Shown here piece after piece: positions 16,182 to 25,102 of a stretch of 64,000 bases of DNA. Every line of letters begins with the position of its first letter. Position 1 is the stretch's first letter. A program made the position numbers and the translations under genes. The stretch comes from JAIRTY01 sp050257395 (GTDB lineage: Bacteria; Actinomycetota; Actinomycetes; Streptosporangiales; Streptosporangiaceae). The stretch covers positions 7,743 to 71,742 of the forward strand of contig JBLMWU010000214.1 in the NCBI GenBank assembly GCA_050257395.1. Reading direction: 5' to 3'. The notes beneath the pieces were generated by a model. The model was not told the DNA's origin. It saw only the letters and a list, made by a program, of their open reading frames with translations, and made no database searches.

Positions 16182-17321
16182 GTGAGCCTGCAGGCCCCGC
16201 TGTGGCGGGCGATCGCGGTGTTCCGGTTCGCCTCGCTGGCCTATGCGGCGGTGCTGCTGGCCGGGAGCCGGGCGGATTACACGCATCCGGCCTGGGCGTG
16301 GGGCGTGCTGGCGGGGATGGCCGGCTGGACGGTGCTCACCACCGTCGCCTACGCCCGGCCCGCCCGGCGCGGCCGCCTGCTGCTGGCCGCGGACCTGGCG
16401 GTGACCGCGGCGGCGCTGCTGTCCACCGCGGCGCTGCAGGACCCGCGCAGCATCTCGGCGGGGGTCATGCCGGTGACCGCCACCTGGATGGCGGGACCGG
16501 TGCTGGCCTGGGCGGTCGCCTGGGGCATGGGGCCGGGCGCGGCGGCCGCGATCGTCCTGGCCGGCTGCGACCTGGCGCTGCGCCACCGGCTGCTGACCGG
16601 CCCGCTGTGGAACCGGGCCGTGAACGGATCGGTCCTGCTGCTGCTGGCCGGGGTGGTGGTGGGCTACATGTCGGCGCTGGCCGGCCGGGCCGAGCGGGCG
16701 CTGCAGCGGGCGACCGAGATTGAGGCCGCCAGCCGGGAACGCGAGCGGCTGGCCCGCGGCATCCACGACTCGGTGCTGCAGGTGCTGGCGCTGGTGCAGC
16801 GCCGCGGCGCCGAGGTCGGCGGGGAGGCGGCCGAGATCGGCCGCCTGGCCGGGGAGCAGGAGGCGGCGCTGCGGGCGCTGATCGCCGGGGAGGACGGCCC
16901 GCTGCCCCCGGCCGGCGAGCAGGACCTGCGGGCCCTGCTGTCCCAGCAGGCCACCGCCGACGTGTCGGTGGTGACCCCCGCGGAGCCGGTGCTGCTCACC
17001 GACGCCGCGGCCCGGGAGACGGCGGCCGCCGTGCGGGCGGCCCTGGACAACGTCCGCCGGCACGCCGGCCAGGCGGCCCGCGCCTGGGTGCTCGTGGACG
17101 ACGAGGGCGCCGAGGTGAGCGTGACCATCCGGGACAACGGCCAGGGCATGCCACCGGGCCGGCTCGCCGAGGCGGCGGCCGAGGGCAGGCTCGGCGTCAG
17201 CCAGTCGATCTGCGGCCGGCTGCGCGACCTCGGCGGGTCGGCCGACATCCACTCCGGTCCCGGCGAAGGCACCGAGGTCCGCCTGCGAGTCCCCCGCGAC
17301 CGTTCTAGGCTGCCCGCATGA
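16182..17321 (+). CDS. Sensor histidine kinase, MacS/HisKA_3 type
   Basis: 379 residues. The first about 165 residues hold five to six hydrophobic helices. A dimerisation/phosphoacceptor helix follows (ERERLARGIHDSVLQVLALVQRRG, His near 195) and then a HATPase domain (DNVRRHAGQA, IRDNGQGM, GRLGVSQSICGRLRDLGG). This is the NarL-partnered HisKA_3 layout, closest to the MacS kinases of actinobacteria, which respond to envelope signals. Its stop overlaps the response regulator start by 4 bp, so the two are translationally coupled. The start is GTG 16182. Confidence 0.88.
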   Translation: MSLQAPLWRAIAVFRFASLAYAAVLLAGSRADYTHPAWAWGVLAGMAGWTVLTTVAYARPARRGRLLLAADLAVTAAALLSTAALQDPRSISAGVMPVTATWMAGPVLAWAVAWGMGPGAAAAIVLAGCDLALRHRLLTGPLWNRAVNGSVLLLLAGVVVGYMSALAGRAERALQRATEIEAASRERERLARGIHDSVLQVLALVQRRGAEVGGEAAEIGRLAGEQEAALRALIAGEDGPLPPAGEQDLRALLSQQATADVSVVTPAEPVLLTDAAARETAAAVRAALDNVRRHAGQAARAWVLVDDEGAEVSVTIRDNGQGMPPGRLAEAAAEGRLGVSQSICGRLRDLGGSADIHSGPGEGTEVRLRVPRDRSRLPA

Positions 17322-18025
17322 CAGGCCGGCCGAGCGAAACGGGCGCGGAGCGCCCAGGCGAGGGCCAGAAAACAAGAGTGATGGTGGTGGACGACCATCC
17401 GATGTGGCGCGACGCCGTGGCCCGCGACCTGTCCGAGGCGGGGTTCGAGGTGGCGGCTGCGGTGGGTGACGGCGCCCAGGCGCTGCGGGTGGCCGGCGCG
17501 GCCCGGCCGGACGTGGTGGTGCTCGACCTCCAGCTGCCGGACATGTCCGGGGTGGAGGTGACCCGCGGCCTGCTCGCCGCCCGGCCGGCCCCCCGGGTGC
17601 TGATCCTGTCGGCCAGCGCGGAGCACCCGGACGTGCTCGCCGCGGTCAAGGCGGGCGCGTCCGGTTACCTGATCAAGTCCGCGAGCCGCCCGGAGTTCCT
17701 GGCGGCCGTGCAGCGGACGGCCGGCGGGGATGCGGTCTTCTCCCCCGGCCTGGCCGGGCTGGTGCTCGGCGAGTTCCGGCGGCTCGCCAGCACGGCGGCG
17801 CCGGACACGCCCCGGCTGACCGACCGGGAAGCCGAGATCCTGCGCATGGTCGGGACCGGGCTGTCCTACAAGCAGATCGCCGAGCGGCTGGTGCTCTCCC
17901 ACCGCACCGTGCAGAACCACGTCCAGAACACGCTGAGCAAGCTGCACCTGCACAACCGGGTGGAACTGGTCCGCTACGCGATCGAGCACGGGCTTGATGC
18001 CGGGCCCGGCGGGGGCGTGCCCTGA
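17318..18025 (+). CDS. LuxR/NarL-family response regulator, partner of the preceding kinase
   Basis: 235 residues. The receiver domain (about 20-140) has the acidic pair VVDDH, phosphoacceptor Asp in VVVLDLQLPDMSG and a conserved Lys in SGYLIKSASRPEF. The C-terminal LuxR helix-turn-helix is typical: LTDREAEILRMVGTGLSYKQIAERLVLSHRTVQNHVQNTLSKLHLHNRVELVRYA. The 17-residue N-terminal extension is unusual but the coupled ATG at 17318 overlaps the kinase stop (ATGA). Target promoters are unknown; in Streptomyces MacR controls lipoproteins. Confidence 0.9.
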   Translation: MTGRPSETGAERPGEGQKTRVMVVDDHPMWRDAVARDLSEAGFEVAAAVGDGAQALRVAGAARPDVVVLDLQLPDMSGVEVTRGLLAARPAPRVLILSASAEHPDVLAAVKAGASGYLIKSASRPEFLAAVQRTAGGDAVFSPGLAGLVLGEFRRLASTAAPDTPRLTDREAEILRMVGTGLSYKQIAERLVLSHRTVQNHVQNTLSKLHLHNRVELVRYAIEHGLDAGPGGGVP

Positions 18026-18090
18026 TGCGTCACGAGGGGGGAGATGACGCTGCCGCCCCGCCGGGCCCGGCTGCCCGGTGACCGCGCCGG

Positions 18091-18798
18091 TCAGGCGCGG
18101 GACAGCAGCGGCAGCACGCGGCGCTGGAACGTGGTGTTGATCACCAGCGCGGAGGCGCCGTAGAACGCCAGCGCGGCGCTGAGGATCAGGAAGTAGCCGC
18201 CGATGTTGCCGATGACCGCCGGGCCGCCCACGTTCGGGACCGCTGCCAGCCCGAACCCGGGAACCAGCGCGAGCAGGATGGCGACGAACTCCAGGTTGAC
18301 CGGCAGCGCCGCGACCGCCAGCACCAGCGAGATGTAGGCGAAGCAGAACAGCTCGATGCCGAGCAGCAGCTTGGTGCTGGCGACGGCCGGGAACAGCCCG
18401 CTGGCCTGGAACAGGTACCAGGTGGCGATCAGGGTGTTGTTCGCGCCGTAAGCGCAGAACGCGGTGCCCGCGAACGTGTTGCCCTTGCGCAGCGCCACCA
18501 GGCCGCCGATGAACTGGGCGATCCCGGCGAACACCAGCACCGGGGCCAGCGCCGCCAGCACGCCGGTCTGCAGCGGGATGAACCCGGCCAGCGGGATGGC
18601 GATCAGCAGGGTGCCGACCGCGAAGCCGAACAGGCTGAACCCGCCCGGCTCGCCCACCGACGCCTCTGACCGCTCCTGGAGCTCAAAGACCTGGTCCGCG
18701 GGCATTCCGCTGACCACCGGTCCCGCCTTGGTCCACCGTTCCAGCGGCCGCGAGCGGCCGTCGGCGGGGCGGGGATTGACCTGCGGCTGAGTGCTCAT
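18091..18798 (-). CDS. GPR1/FUN34/YaaH-family acetate transporter (SatP-like)
   Basis: 235 residues with six hydrophobic helices. The family pattern is seen after GFSLFGFAVGTLLIAIPLAG and AQFIGGLVALRKGNTFAGTAFCAYGA, and again in IGNIGGYFLILSAALAFYGA. The usual NPAPLG signature before the first helix is replaced by GEPGGF, which is a notable divergence. Family members move acetate/succinate with protons. ATG 18798 follows GGAAAGGAGCGAA. The gene is divergent from the dehydrogenase/oxidase pair at 19084-23950, which could produce acetate. Confidence 0.82.
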   Translation of the reverse strand: MSTQPQVNPRPADGRSRPLERWTKAGPVVSGMPADQVFELQERSEASVGEPGGFSLFGFAVGTLLIAIPLAGFIPLQTGVLAALAPVLVFAGIAQFIGGLVALRKGNTFAGTAFCAYGANNTLIATWYLFQASGLFPAVASTKLLLGIELFCFAYISLVLAVAALPVNLEFVAILLALVPGFGLAAVPNVGGPAVIGNIGGYFLILSAALAFYGASALVINTTFQRRVLPLLSRA

Positions 18799-19083
18799 TC
18801 TTCGCTCCTTTCCGATGGCGAACGAGCTGGCGCGGCGCCGCCCTGTCACCGCACCCGCTGCTGGCCCCGGAACCAGAAAACTATCGCGCCACGATATTTC
18901 TGCCCTGTACCGGGAATGGCGCGGCCCAAACACCCGCAGGTCAGCCCCGTCCATGGGCCGCCCGGCCGGGCGGGCCGCCCGCCCCGGCTGCCGCGGGGGC
19001 CATGTTTGGGCCCGCTTTCGCGGGTAGGTCGGATCACGATGTATCCGCGGCCGGGGCACCGACCCAGCTCAGGAGGTGGATGG

Positions 19084-22000
19084 ATGGCCACGGCAGCACT
19101 CCGGGCACAGCGACCCGGCCGGCCCGCGAACCGCGGGCGGCTCGCCAGGGACCTGACGGCGGCGGTGGACGGCGAGGTCAGGTTCGACCCCGGCGCCCAG
19201 GCGCTGTACGCCAACGACGCCTCCATCTACCGGCAGCTGCCGGTCGGGGTGGTCATCCCCCGGCACGCCGATGACGTGGTGTCGGCCCTGGCGGTGTGCC
19301 GCGAGCACGACGTCCCGGTGCTCGCCCGCGGCTGCGGCACCGGGCTGGCCGGCCAGAGCGTGAACCAGGCGGTCGTCTTCGACTTCTCCAAGTACCTGAA
19401 CCAGATCACCAGCCTGGACCCGGCCGGGCGGACCGCCCGCGTCCAGCCGGGGGTGATCTGCGACGACCTGCGCGGCGCGGCCGCGGAGCACGGGCTGACC
19501 TTCCCGGTGGACCCGGCCACCCACGACCGCTGCACCCTCGGCGGGATGATCGGCAACAACTCCTGCGGCACCCACTCGGTCATGGGCGGCAAGACCGTGG
19601 ACAACGTGCTGGAGCTGGACGTGGTCACCTACGACGGGGTCCGGATGACCGTCGGCCCCACCAGCGACGCCGAGTTCGCCCGGATCGTCAGCGCCGGCGG
19701 CCGCCGCGCGGAGATCTACCGCGAGCTGCGCGACCTCGCCGCGCGGTACGAGCCGCTGATCCGGCAGCGCTACCCGGAGATCCCGCGCCGGGTGTCCGGG
19801 TACAACCTTCCCGACCTGCTGCCGGGCAAGGACTTCAACCTGGCCCGGGCGCTGGTGGGCAGCGAGTCCACCTGCGTGCTGGTGCTGGCGGCGAAGGTCC
19901 GGCTGCTGCCCGACCCGCCGCACCACGCGCTGCTGGTGATCGGGTATCCCGACGCGGCAGCCGCCGCCGATCACGTACCCGGCCTGCTGCGCACCGAGGG
20001 CCTCATCGGCCTGGAGTGCTTCGACGCCGGGGTGCTCGGCAACCTGGCCAAGCACGGCGAGCACATCCCGGGCATGGACGAGCTGCCCGACGGCGGTGCC
20101 TGGCTGCTCGCCGAGTACGGCGCCCAGACCCAGGACCACGCCAACGACCTGGTGGAAGCGGCCCGGGACGGGGTGGGCGAGGGCAGCCCGCGGGTGTTCG
20201 AGGACGCCCGCGGCCAGGCGGAGGTCTGGGAGGTGCGCCGGAGCACCATCGAATACACCCGGATCCCCGGCGAGCACGCCGGGCTGGCCGGCTGGGAGGA
20301 CGCCGCGGTGGCGCCCGAGCGGCTCGGCGATTACATCCGCGACTACTGCGCGCTGGTCGCCCGGCACGGCTACCACACAGTGCTGTTCGGCCACTTCGGC
20401 CAGGGCTGCATGCACAACCGGCTCGACCCCGACCTGGAGACCGCGGCCGGCATCGAGGACTTCGGCCGCTTCCTGGACGAGGCCGGCGATCTGGTGGTCC
20501 GGTACGGCGGGTCGCTGTCCGGGGAGCACGGCGACGGGCAGCTGCGGGCCAATCAGCTCACCAAGATGTACGGCACGGACCTGGTCCGCGGCTTCGCCGA
20601 GTTCAAGCGGATCTTCGACCCGGCCGGCCGGATGAACCCCGGCAAGATCGTCGCGCCGTACCACCCCACCCAGAACCTGCAGTGGGGCGCCGACTACCGG
20701 CCCCGGCAGGTGGAGACCTTCTTCGCCTACCCCGATGACGAGCACGGGTTCGCGGATGCGGCGAACCGCTGCTTCGGCATCGGCAAGTGCCGGCACACCA
20801 GCGGCGGCACCATGTGCCCGAGCTTCATGGTGACCCGCGAGGAGAAACACTCCACCCGGGGCCGGGCCCGGCTGCTGTTCGAGATGATGAGCGGCAGCCT
20901 GCGCGAGGGCGGCTGGCGGGACCCGCACGTCAAGGACGCCCTCGACCTGTGCCTGTCCTGCAAGGGCTGCAAGGGCGACTGCCCGGTGTCGGTGGACATG
21001 GCCACCTACAAGGCGGAGTTCCTCGCGCACTACTACCAGGGCAGGCTCCGGCCCCGGCAGGCGTACGCGCTCGGGCTGATCCCGGTGTGGTCACGGCTCG
21101 CCAGCCACGCCCCCGGCCTGGCGAACGCAGCCCTGGCGGCCCCGGTCACCGGGCGGCTCGCGAAGCTCGCCGCGGGCATCGAGCCGGTCCGGGAAGCGCC
21201 CGCGTTCGCCGCGCAGACGTTCCGCTCGTGGTTCGCCCGGCATGAGGGCCCGGCCGGCGGGCCGCCGGTGCTGCTGTGGCCGGACACGTTCACCAACTAC
21301 TTCACCCCGGAGACCGGAATCGCAGCCGTGCGGGTCCTGGAGGACGCAGGCTATTCGGTCCGGATCCCGGAGCAGCCGCTGTGCTGTGGCCGGCCCCTGT
21401 ACGACTACGGGATGCTGCCGACGGCCCGCCGCTGGCTGCGGCGGACCGTGGCCGGCCTGCGCGAGCCGGTGGCGGCCGGGCTGCCGGTGATCGGCCTGGA
21501 GCCCAGCTGCCTGGCGGTCTTCCGGGACGAGCTGCCGAACATGCTGCCCGGGGACGCGGACGCCCGGCGGCTGGCCGGGCAGAGCGTCACCCTCGGCGAG
21601 TTCCTCAGCCGCGAAGGCTACGAGCCGCCGCGGCTGGAGCGCCGCGCGCTCGTGCAGGTCCACTGCCACCAGGGCGCCGTGCTGACGCACGACTCCGAGC
21701 AGGCACTGCTGGAGCGGATGGGGCTGGAGGTCACCGTCCCGGACAGCGGCTGCTGCGGGATGGCCGGCAGCTTCGGCTACGAGCAGGGCCAGCGGTACGA
21801 GGTGTCCCGGGCCTGCGGCGAGCGGGCGATCCTGCCAGCGGTCCGCCAGGCCGCCGGCGACACACTGATCATCGCCGACGGGTTCAGCTGCCGGGAGCAG
21901 ATAGCCCAGGCCACCAGCCGCCGCCCGGTCCATCTCGCGCAGGTGCTCCAGCTGGCCCGCGACACCGGCCCGGCACCGCCCGTTCCCTATCCCGAAAACC

Positions 22001-22116
22001 TCGCCTGGCACCCACGGCCCCGTTCCTACGGCCAGCTCGCGGCGCTGACCCTGGCAGCCGCCGGCGGGGCGGCAGCGCTGGCACTACGCCGATTCTCAGG
22101 AGGTTCCCATGGCTGA
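19084..22116 (+). CDS. FAD-linked D-2-hydroxyacid dehydrogenase fused to Fe-S/CCG subunit (YdiJ/GlcD-GlcF type)
   Basis: 1010 residues. The N-terminal half is an FAD_binding_4/FAD-oxidase C enzyme (GCGTGLAGQSVNQAV; GHFGQGCMHNRLDP; SGEHGDGQLR). The C-terminal half has two 4Fe-4S motifs (GIGKCRHTSGGTMC near 568 and CLSCKGCKGDCPVSVDMA near 622) and two CCG domains (CCGRPLYDYG near 766; DSGCCGMAGSFGYE near 889). Size and order match E. coli YdiJ and D-lactate dehydrogenases of actinobacteria. Substrate could be D-lactate, glycolate or D-2-hydroxyglutarate. A short hydrophobic C-terminus (ALTLAAAGGAAALALRRF) may tether it to the membrane. ATG 19084 has a CAGGAGGTGG site. Confidence 0.88.
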   Translation: MATAALRAQRPGRPANRGRLARDLTAAVDGEVRFDPGAQALYANDASIYRQLPVGVVIPRHADDVVSALAVCREHDVPVLARGCGTGLAGQSVNQAVVFDFSKYLNQITSLDPAGRTARVQPGVICDDLRGAAAEHGLTFPVDPATHDRCTLGGMIGNNSCGTHSVMGGKTVDNVLELDVVTYDGVRMTVGPTSDAEFARIVSAGGRRAEIYRELRDLAARYEPLIRQRYPEIPRRVSGYNLPDLLPGKDFNLARALVGSESTCVLVLAAKVRLLPDPPHHALLVIGYPDAAAAADHVPGLLRTEGLIGLECFDAGVLGNLAKHGEHIPGMDELPDGGAWLLAEYGAQTQDHANDLVEAARDGVGEGSPRVFEDARGQAEVWEVRRSTIEYTRIPGEHAGLAGWEDAAVAPERLGDYIRDYCALVARHGYHTVLFGHFGQGCMHNRLDPDLETAAGIEDFGRFLDEAGDLVVRYGGSLSGEHGDGQLRANQLTKMYGTDLVRGFAEFKRIFDPAGRMNPGKIVAPYHPTQNLQWGADYRPRQVETFFAYPDDEHGFADAANRCFGIGKCRHTSGGTMCPSFMVTREEKHSTRGRARLLFEMMSGSLREGGWRDPHVKDALDLCLSCKGCKGDCPVSVDMATYKAEFLAHYYQGRLRPRQAYALGLIPVWSRLASHAPGLANAALAAPVTGRLAKLAAGIEPVREAPAFAAQTFRSWFARHEGPAGGPPVLLWPDTFTNYFTPETGIAAVRVLEDAGYSVRIPEQPLCCGRPLYDYGMLPTARRWLRRTVAGLREPVAAGLPVIGLEPSCLAVFRDELPNMLPGDADARRLAGQSVTLGEFLSREGYEPPRLERRALVQVHCHQGAVLTHDSEQALLERMGLEVTVPDSGCCGMAGSFGYEQGQRYEVSRACGERAILPAVRQAAGDTLIIADGFSCREQIAQATSRRPVHLAQVLQLARDTGPAPPVPYPENLAWHPRPRSYGQLAALTLAAAGGAAALALRRFSGGSHG

Positions 22117-23950
22117 CCAGACCGCCTCGGACGTGCTCGTCGACCGGCTCATCGAGTGGGGCGTGGACACGATCTTCGGGCTGCCCGGCGACGGCATCAA
22201 CGGCTTCATGGACGCCCTGCGCACCCGGCAGGACCGGATCCGCTACATCCACGTGCGGCACGAGGAGGTCGCCGCCATGGCGGCCGTCGGCTACGCCAAG
22301 TTCACCGGCAAGCTCGGCGTGTGCTTCGCCACCTCCGGGCCCGGCGCGGTGCACCTGATGAACGGGCTGCTGGACGCCCGGGTGGAGCAGGCGCCGCTGC
22401 TGGCCATCACCGGCATGACCTACCACGACCTGGCAGGCACGTCCTACCTGCAGGACATCAACACCGACTACCTGATGAACGACGTCGCCCTCTACAACCA
22501 GCGGATCATGGGCCCGCAGCACGTCGTCAACGTGACCGACTACGCCTGCCGGACCGCGCTGGCCCAGCGGGGCCCCGCGCACCTGGCCTTCCCCATCGAC
22601 TACCAGGCCGCGCCCGCGGACAGCGGCACCCGGTACATGCGCAACGTGCCAGGCCACACCTCCACCGCGTTCCAGAACCCGGTGCGGGTGCCGGAGCGGG
22701 CCCTGCTCGAGCAGGCCGCGCAGCTGCTGTCCGGCAAGGCGAAGGTCGCCATCCTGGCCGGCGCCGGGGCCCGCGGGGCAGGCGCCGAACTGGAGGAGGT
22801 CGCGGACAAGCTCGGCGCGCCGATCATCAAAGCCCAGCTCGGCAAGGACTGCGTGCCGGATGACAGCCCGTTCACGACCGGGCCGATCGGCCTGGTCGGC
22901 AGCAGGCCGTCGGAGGAGGCGCTGGCCGGCTGCGAGGCGCTGCTGATCGCCGGCTCGACCATGCCCTACATCGAGTACTACCCCGAGCCCGGCCAGGCGG
23001 TCTGCGTGCAGATCGACGACAAGCCCGAGCGGATCGGGCTGCGCTACCCGGCCGACATCGGGCTGTGCGGCGACGCCCGGGCCACCCTGCGGGAGCTGCT
23101 GCCGCTGCTGGCCCGCAACGACGACCGGGCCTTCCTGGAGCAGGCGCAGGCCGGCATGCGGGCCTGGTGGGAGCTGATGGAAGAGCGGGGCACCAGCACC
23201 GACGTGCCGATGCACCCGCAGGTGCCGGCCTGGGCGCTGAACGCCGCGCTGGCCGGTGACGCGGTCGTGTGCGGCGACTCCGGCACGGTCACCACCTGGG
23301 CGGCCCGGCAGATCAGGACCCGGCGCGGGCAGCTGTTCTCCTTCAGCGGCACGAACTGCTCGATGGCCGCCGGGCTGCCGTACGCCATCGGCGCGCAGGC
23401 CGCCTATCCCGGCCGCCAGGTGGTGGTGTTCACCGGCGACGGCTCGCTGACCATGCAGCTCGGGGACTTCCTCACCTGCGTGCAGCACGGGCTGCCGGTC
23501 AAGGTGGTGGTGATCAGCAACAACACGCTCGGGCTGATCAAGTGGGAGCAGATGGTGTTCCTCGGCAACCCGGAGTACGGGGTCAACATGGCACCGTTCG
23601 ACTTCGTCAAGTTCGCCGAGGCCTGCGGCGCCCGCGGCATCCGGATCGAGGACCCGCGGCGGTGTGGCGAGCAGCTCGCCGAGGCGCTGGCCTGGGACGG
23701 CCCGGCCATCATCGAGTGCGTCACCGACGAGCACGAGCCGCCCTACCCGGCCAAGATCAAGAAGGACCAGGTGCAGAAGCTGGCGTCGGCACTGCGGGAG
23801 GGCACCCCGAACCGGCGGCGCATCGCCCTGCAGATGGTCAGGGACATGCTGGACGAGTCCTCGTTCGAGGCCAGCCCTGCGCACCCGGTGCCCGGGAAGC
23901 TCGGGGCGGCCGGCGCGCGGCTGGCGGGCAGGCTGCGGGGCCGTCAGTAG
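22109..23950 (+). CDS. Pyruvate oxidase/dehydrogenase-like ThDP enzyme
   Basis: 613 residues, three-domain thiamine-diphosphate enzyme. The first domain has FGLPGDGINGFMDAL and the catalytic glutamate in VRHEEVAAMAA. The third has the ThDP motif GDGSLTMQLGDFLTCVQ ... ISNNTLGLIKWEQ. The pattern is nearer PoxB-type pyruvate:quinone oxidoreductases than acetolactate synthases, though the precise reaction is inferred. It overlaps the preceding gene by 8 bp, has its own AGGAGG site, and the preceding enzyme could supply pyruvate. A 50-residue basic C-terminal tail may bind membrane. Confidence 0.85.
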   Translation: MADQTASDVLVDRLIEWGVDTIFGLPGDGINGFMDALRTRQDRIRYIHVRHEEVAAMAAVGYAKFTGKLGVCFATSGPGAVHLMNGLLDARVEQAPLLAITGMTYHDLAGTSYLQDINTDYLMNDVALYNQRIMGPQHVVNVTDYACRTALAQRGPAHLAFPIDYQAAPADSGTRYMRNVPGHTSTAFQNPVRVPERALLEQAAQLLSGKAKVAILAGAGARGAGAELEEVADKLGAPIIKAQLGKDCVPDDSPFTTGPIGLVGSRPSEEALAGCEALLIAGSTMPYIEYYPEPGQAVCVQIDDKPERIGLRYPADIGLCGDARATLRELLPLLARNDDRAFLEQAQAGMRAWWELMEERGTSTDVPMHPQVPAWALNAALAGDAVVCGDSGTVTTWAARQIRTRRGQLFSFSGTNCSMAAGLPYAIGAQAAYPGRQVVVFTGDGSLTMQLGDFLTCVQHGLPVKVVVISNNTLGLIKWEQMVFLGNPEYGVNMAPFDFVKFAEACGARGIRIEDPRRCGEQLAEALAWDGPAIIECVTDEHEPPYPAKIKKDQVQKLASALREGTPNRRRIALQMVRDMLDESSFEASPAHPVPGKLGAAGARLAGRLRGRQ

Positions 23951-24068
23951 CCGTCAGGGCACATAGTAATCAGATTGGTGTCATTCAGCTACACTGAGTA
24001 GTCAACGGCGGGAGCGGCGAGACTGGTGTGGCTGCAGAGAGTCAAGAGACTGTGTACTCTCCGTCATT

Positions 24069-25052
24069 ATGTGGAAGCAGAGCGTTAACTCTGTGCTGCG
24101 CCGGAGCATCGGTTACCAGCTCACCCGCCCGCCGGGGCACCCGGCCTGGCGGTTACCGCCGCCCCGGGGCGAGCGGCTGCTGACCGCTCCCGTGTTCATC
24201 TTCTCGGCGGCCCGCTCCGGGTCGACGCTGCTGCGGTCGGTCCTGGGCGCCCATTCCCAGCTGTATGCCCCGCCTGAGCTGCCCCTCGGCCACCTGGAGG
24301 TGCGGGCCGAGAGCCGGTGGATCCAGACCTCGATGAAGGCGCTGCGGCTCACCGACCAGGGCCTCCAGTTCCTGCTGTGGGACCGGGTGCTGGCCGATCT
24401 GCTGGCGCGCAGCGGCAAGCCCACCGTGGTGGTCAAGACCCCGAGCAACGTCCTGATCTGGGAACGCATCTCCGCCTGCTGGCCGGACGCCCGGTTCATC
24501 TTCCTGCTGCGCCACCCGGCGGCGGCCGTCCGCTCGCTGCACGCGGCGTGGAACCCCGAATGGCACCCGGGCGAGGAGGGCAGCCTCGCCGAGGCCGCCG
24601 CCAAGGGCCTGCACTACATGACCCGCGTGCAGGAGGCGCGCACGGCACTGCCGGGTTTCACGGTGCGCTACGAGGAGCTGACGGCCGCGCCTGCCGGGAC
24701 AGCCAAGCGGCTGTGCGAGTTCCTGGGCGTGACGTTCGAGCCCGGCATGCTCAGCTACGGCCGCTTCGCTGACCACCATTACGCGCCCGGCCTGGGCGAT
24801 GCCTCCCGCAACATCCGCTCCGGCCAGATCCAGGCACCGGTCCCGCCGCCCCGTCAGTCGGACATCCCGGCGGAGCTGGCCGGCATCTGCGCGGCCTGGG
24901 GCTACCTGGACGAGGGCCGCCTGGGCGAGGCCGAGGCCCCGCAGCCAGCACCCGGGCCGGCCCGCGAGCAGCTGCCCGTCCCGCAGCAGCCACCCCGCCC
25001 GGGCCGCGAGCGGCAGCGCGGATCCGCCCCCGGGCAGCAGGCGCGGCACTGA
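24069..25052 (+). CDS. Sulfotransferase family protein
   Basis: 327 residues. The PAPS 5'-phosphosulfate loop is visible as FIFSAARSGSTLLRSVLG near residue 44-60, and the 3'-phosphate region as RFIFLLRHPAAAVRSLHAA near 142-160. FTVRYEELTAAPAGTAKRLCEFLGV is the conserved C-terminal block of the family. The last 45 residues are Pro/Gln/Arg-rich and probably disordered. The acceptor is unknown. It follows a 118-bp gap with AT-rich stretches and starts at ATG 24069. Confidence 0.82.
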   Translation: MWKQSVNSVLRRSIGYQLTRPPGHPAWRLPPPRGERLLTAPVFIFSAARSGSTLLRSVLGAHSQLYAPPELPLGHLEVRAESRWIQTSMKALRLTDQGLQFLLWDRVLADLLARSGKPTVVVKTPSNVLIWERISACWPDARFIFLLRHPAAAVRSLHAAWNPEWHPGEEGSLAEAAAKGLHYMTRVQEARTALPGFTVRYEELTAAPAGTAKRLCEFLGVTFEPGMLSYGRFADHHYAPGLGDASRNIRSGQIQAPVPPPRQSDIPAELAGICAAWGYLDEGRLGEAEAPQPAPGPAREQLPVPQQPPRPGRERQRGSAPGQQARH

Positions 25053-25102
25053 CGTCCGGGCCCCGGATAACCGGATGAGGGGGCCGCGGCCGCTGCTCTA
25101 AG

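Noticed and set aside
19069..21030. 653-codon open frame antisense to the 2-hydroxyacid dehydrogenase gene
   Set aside because: It is an artefact of high-GC third positions. Its product has no family motifs and it lies opposite a well-supported gene.
21884..23884. 666-codon open frame antisense to the pyruvate-oxidase-like gene
   Set aside because: Same reason: no domain, opposite strand of a gene with clear motifs.
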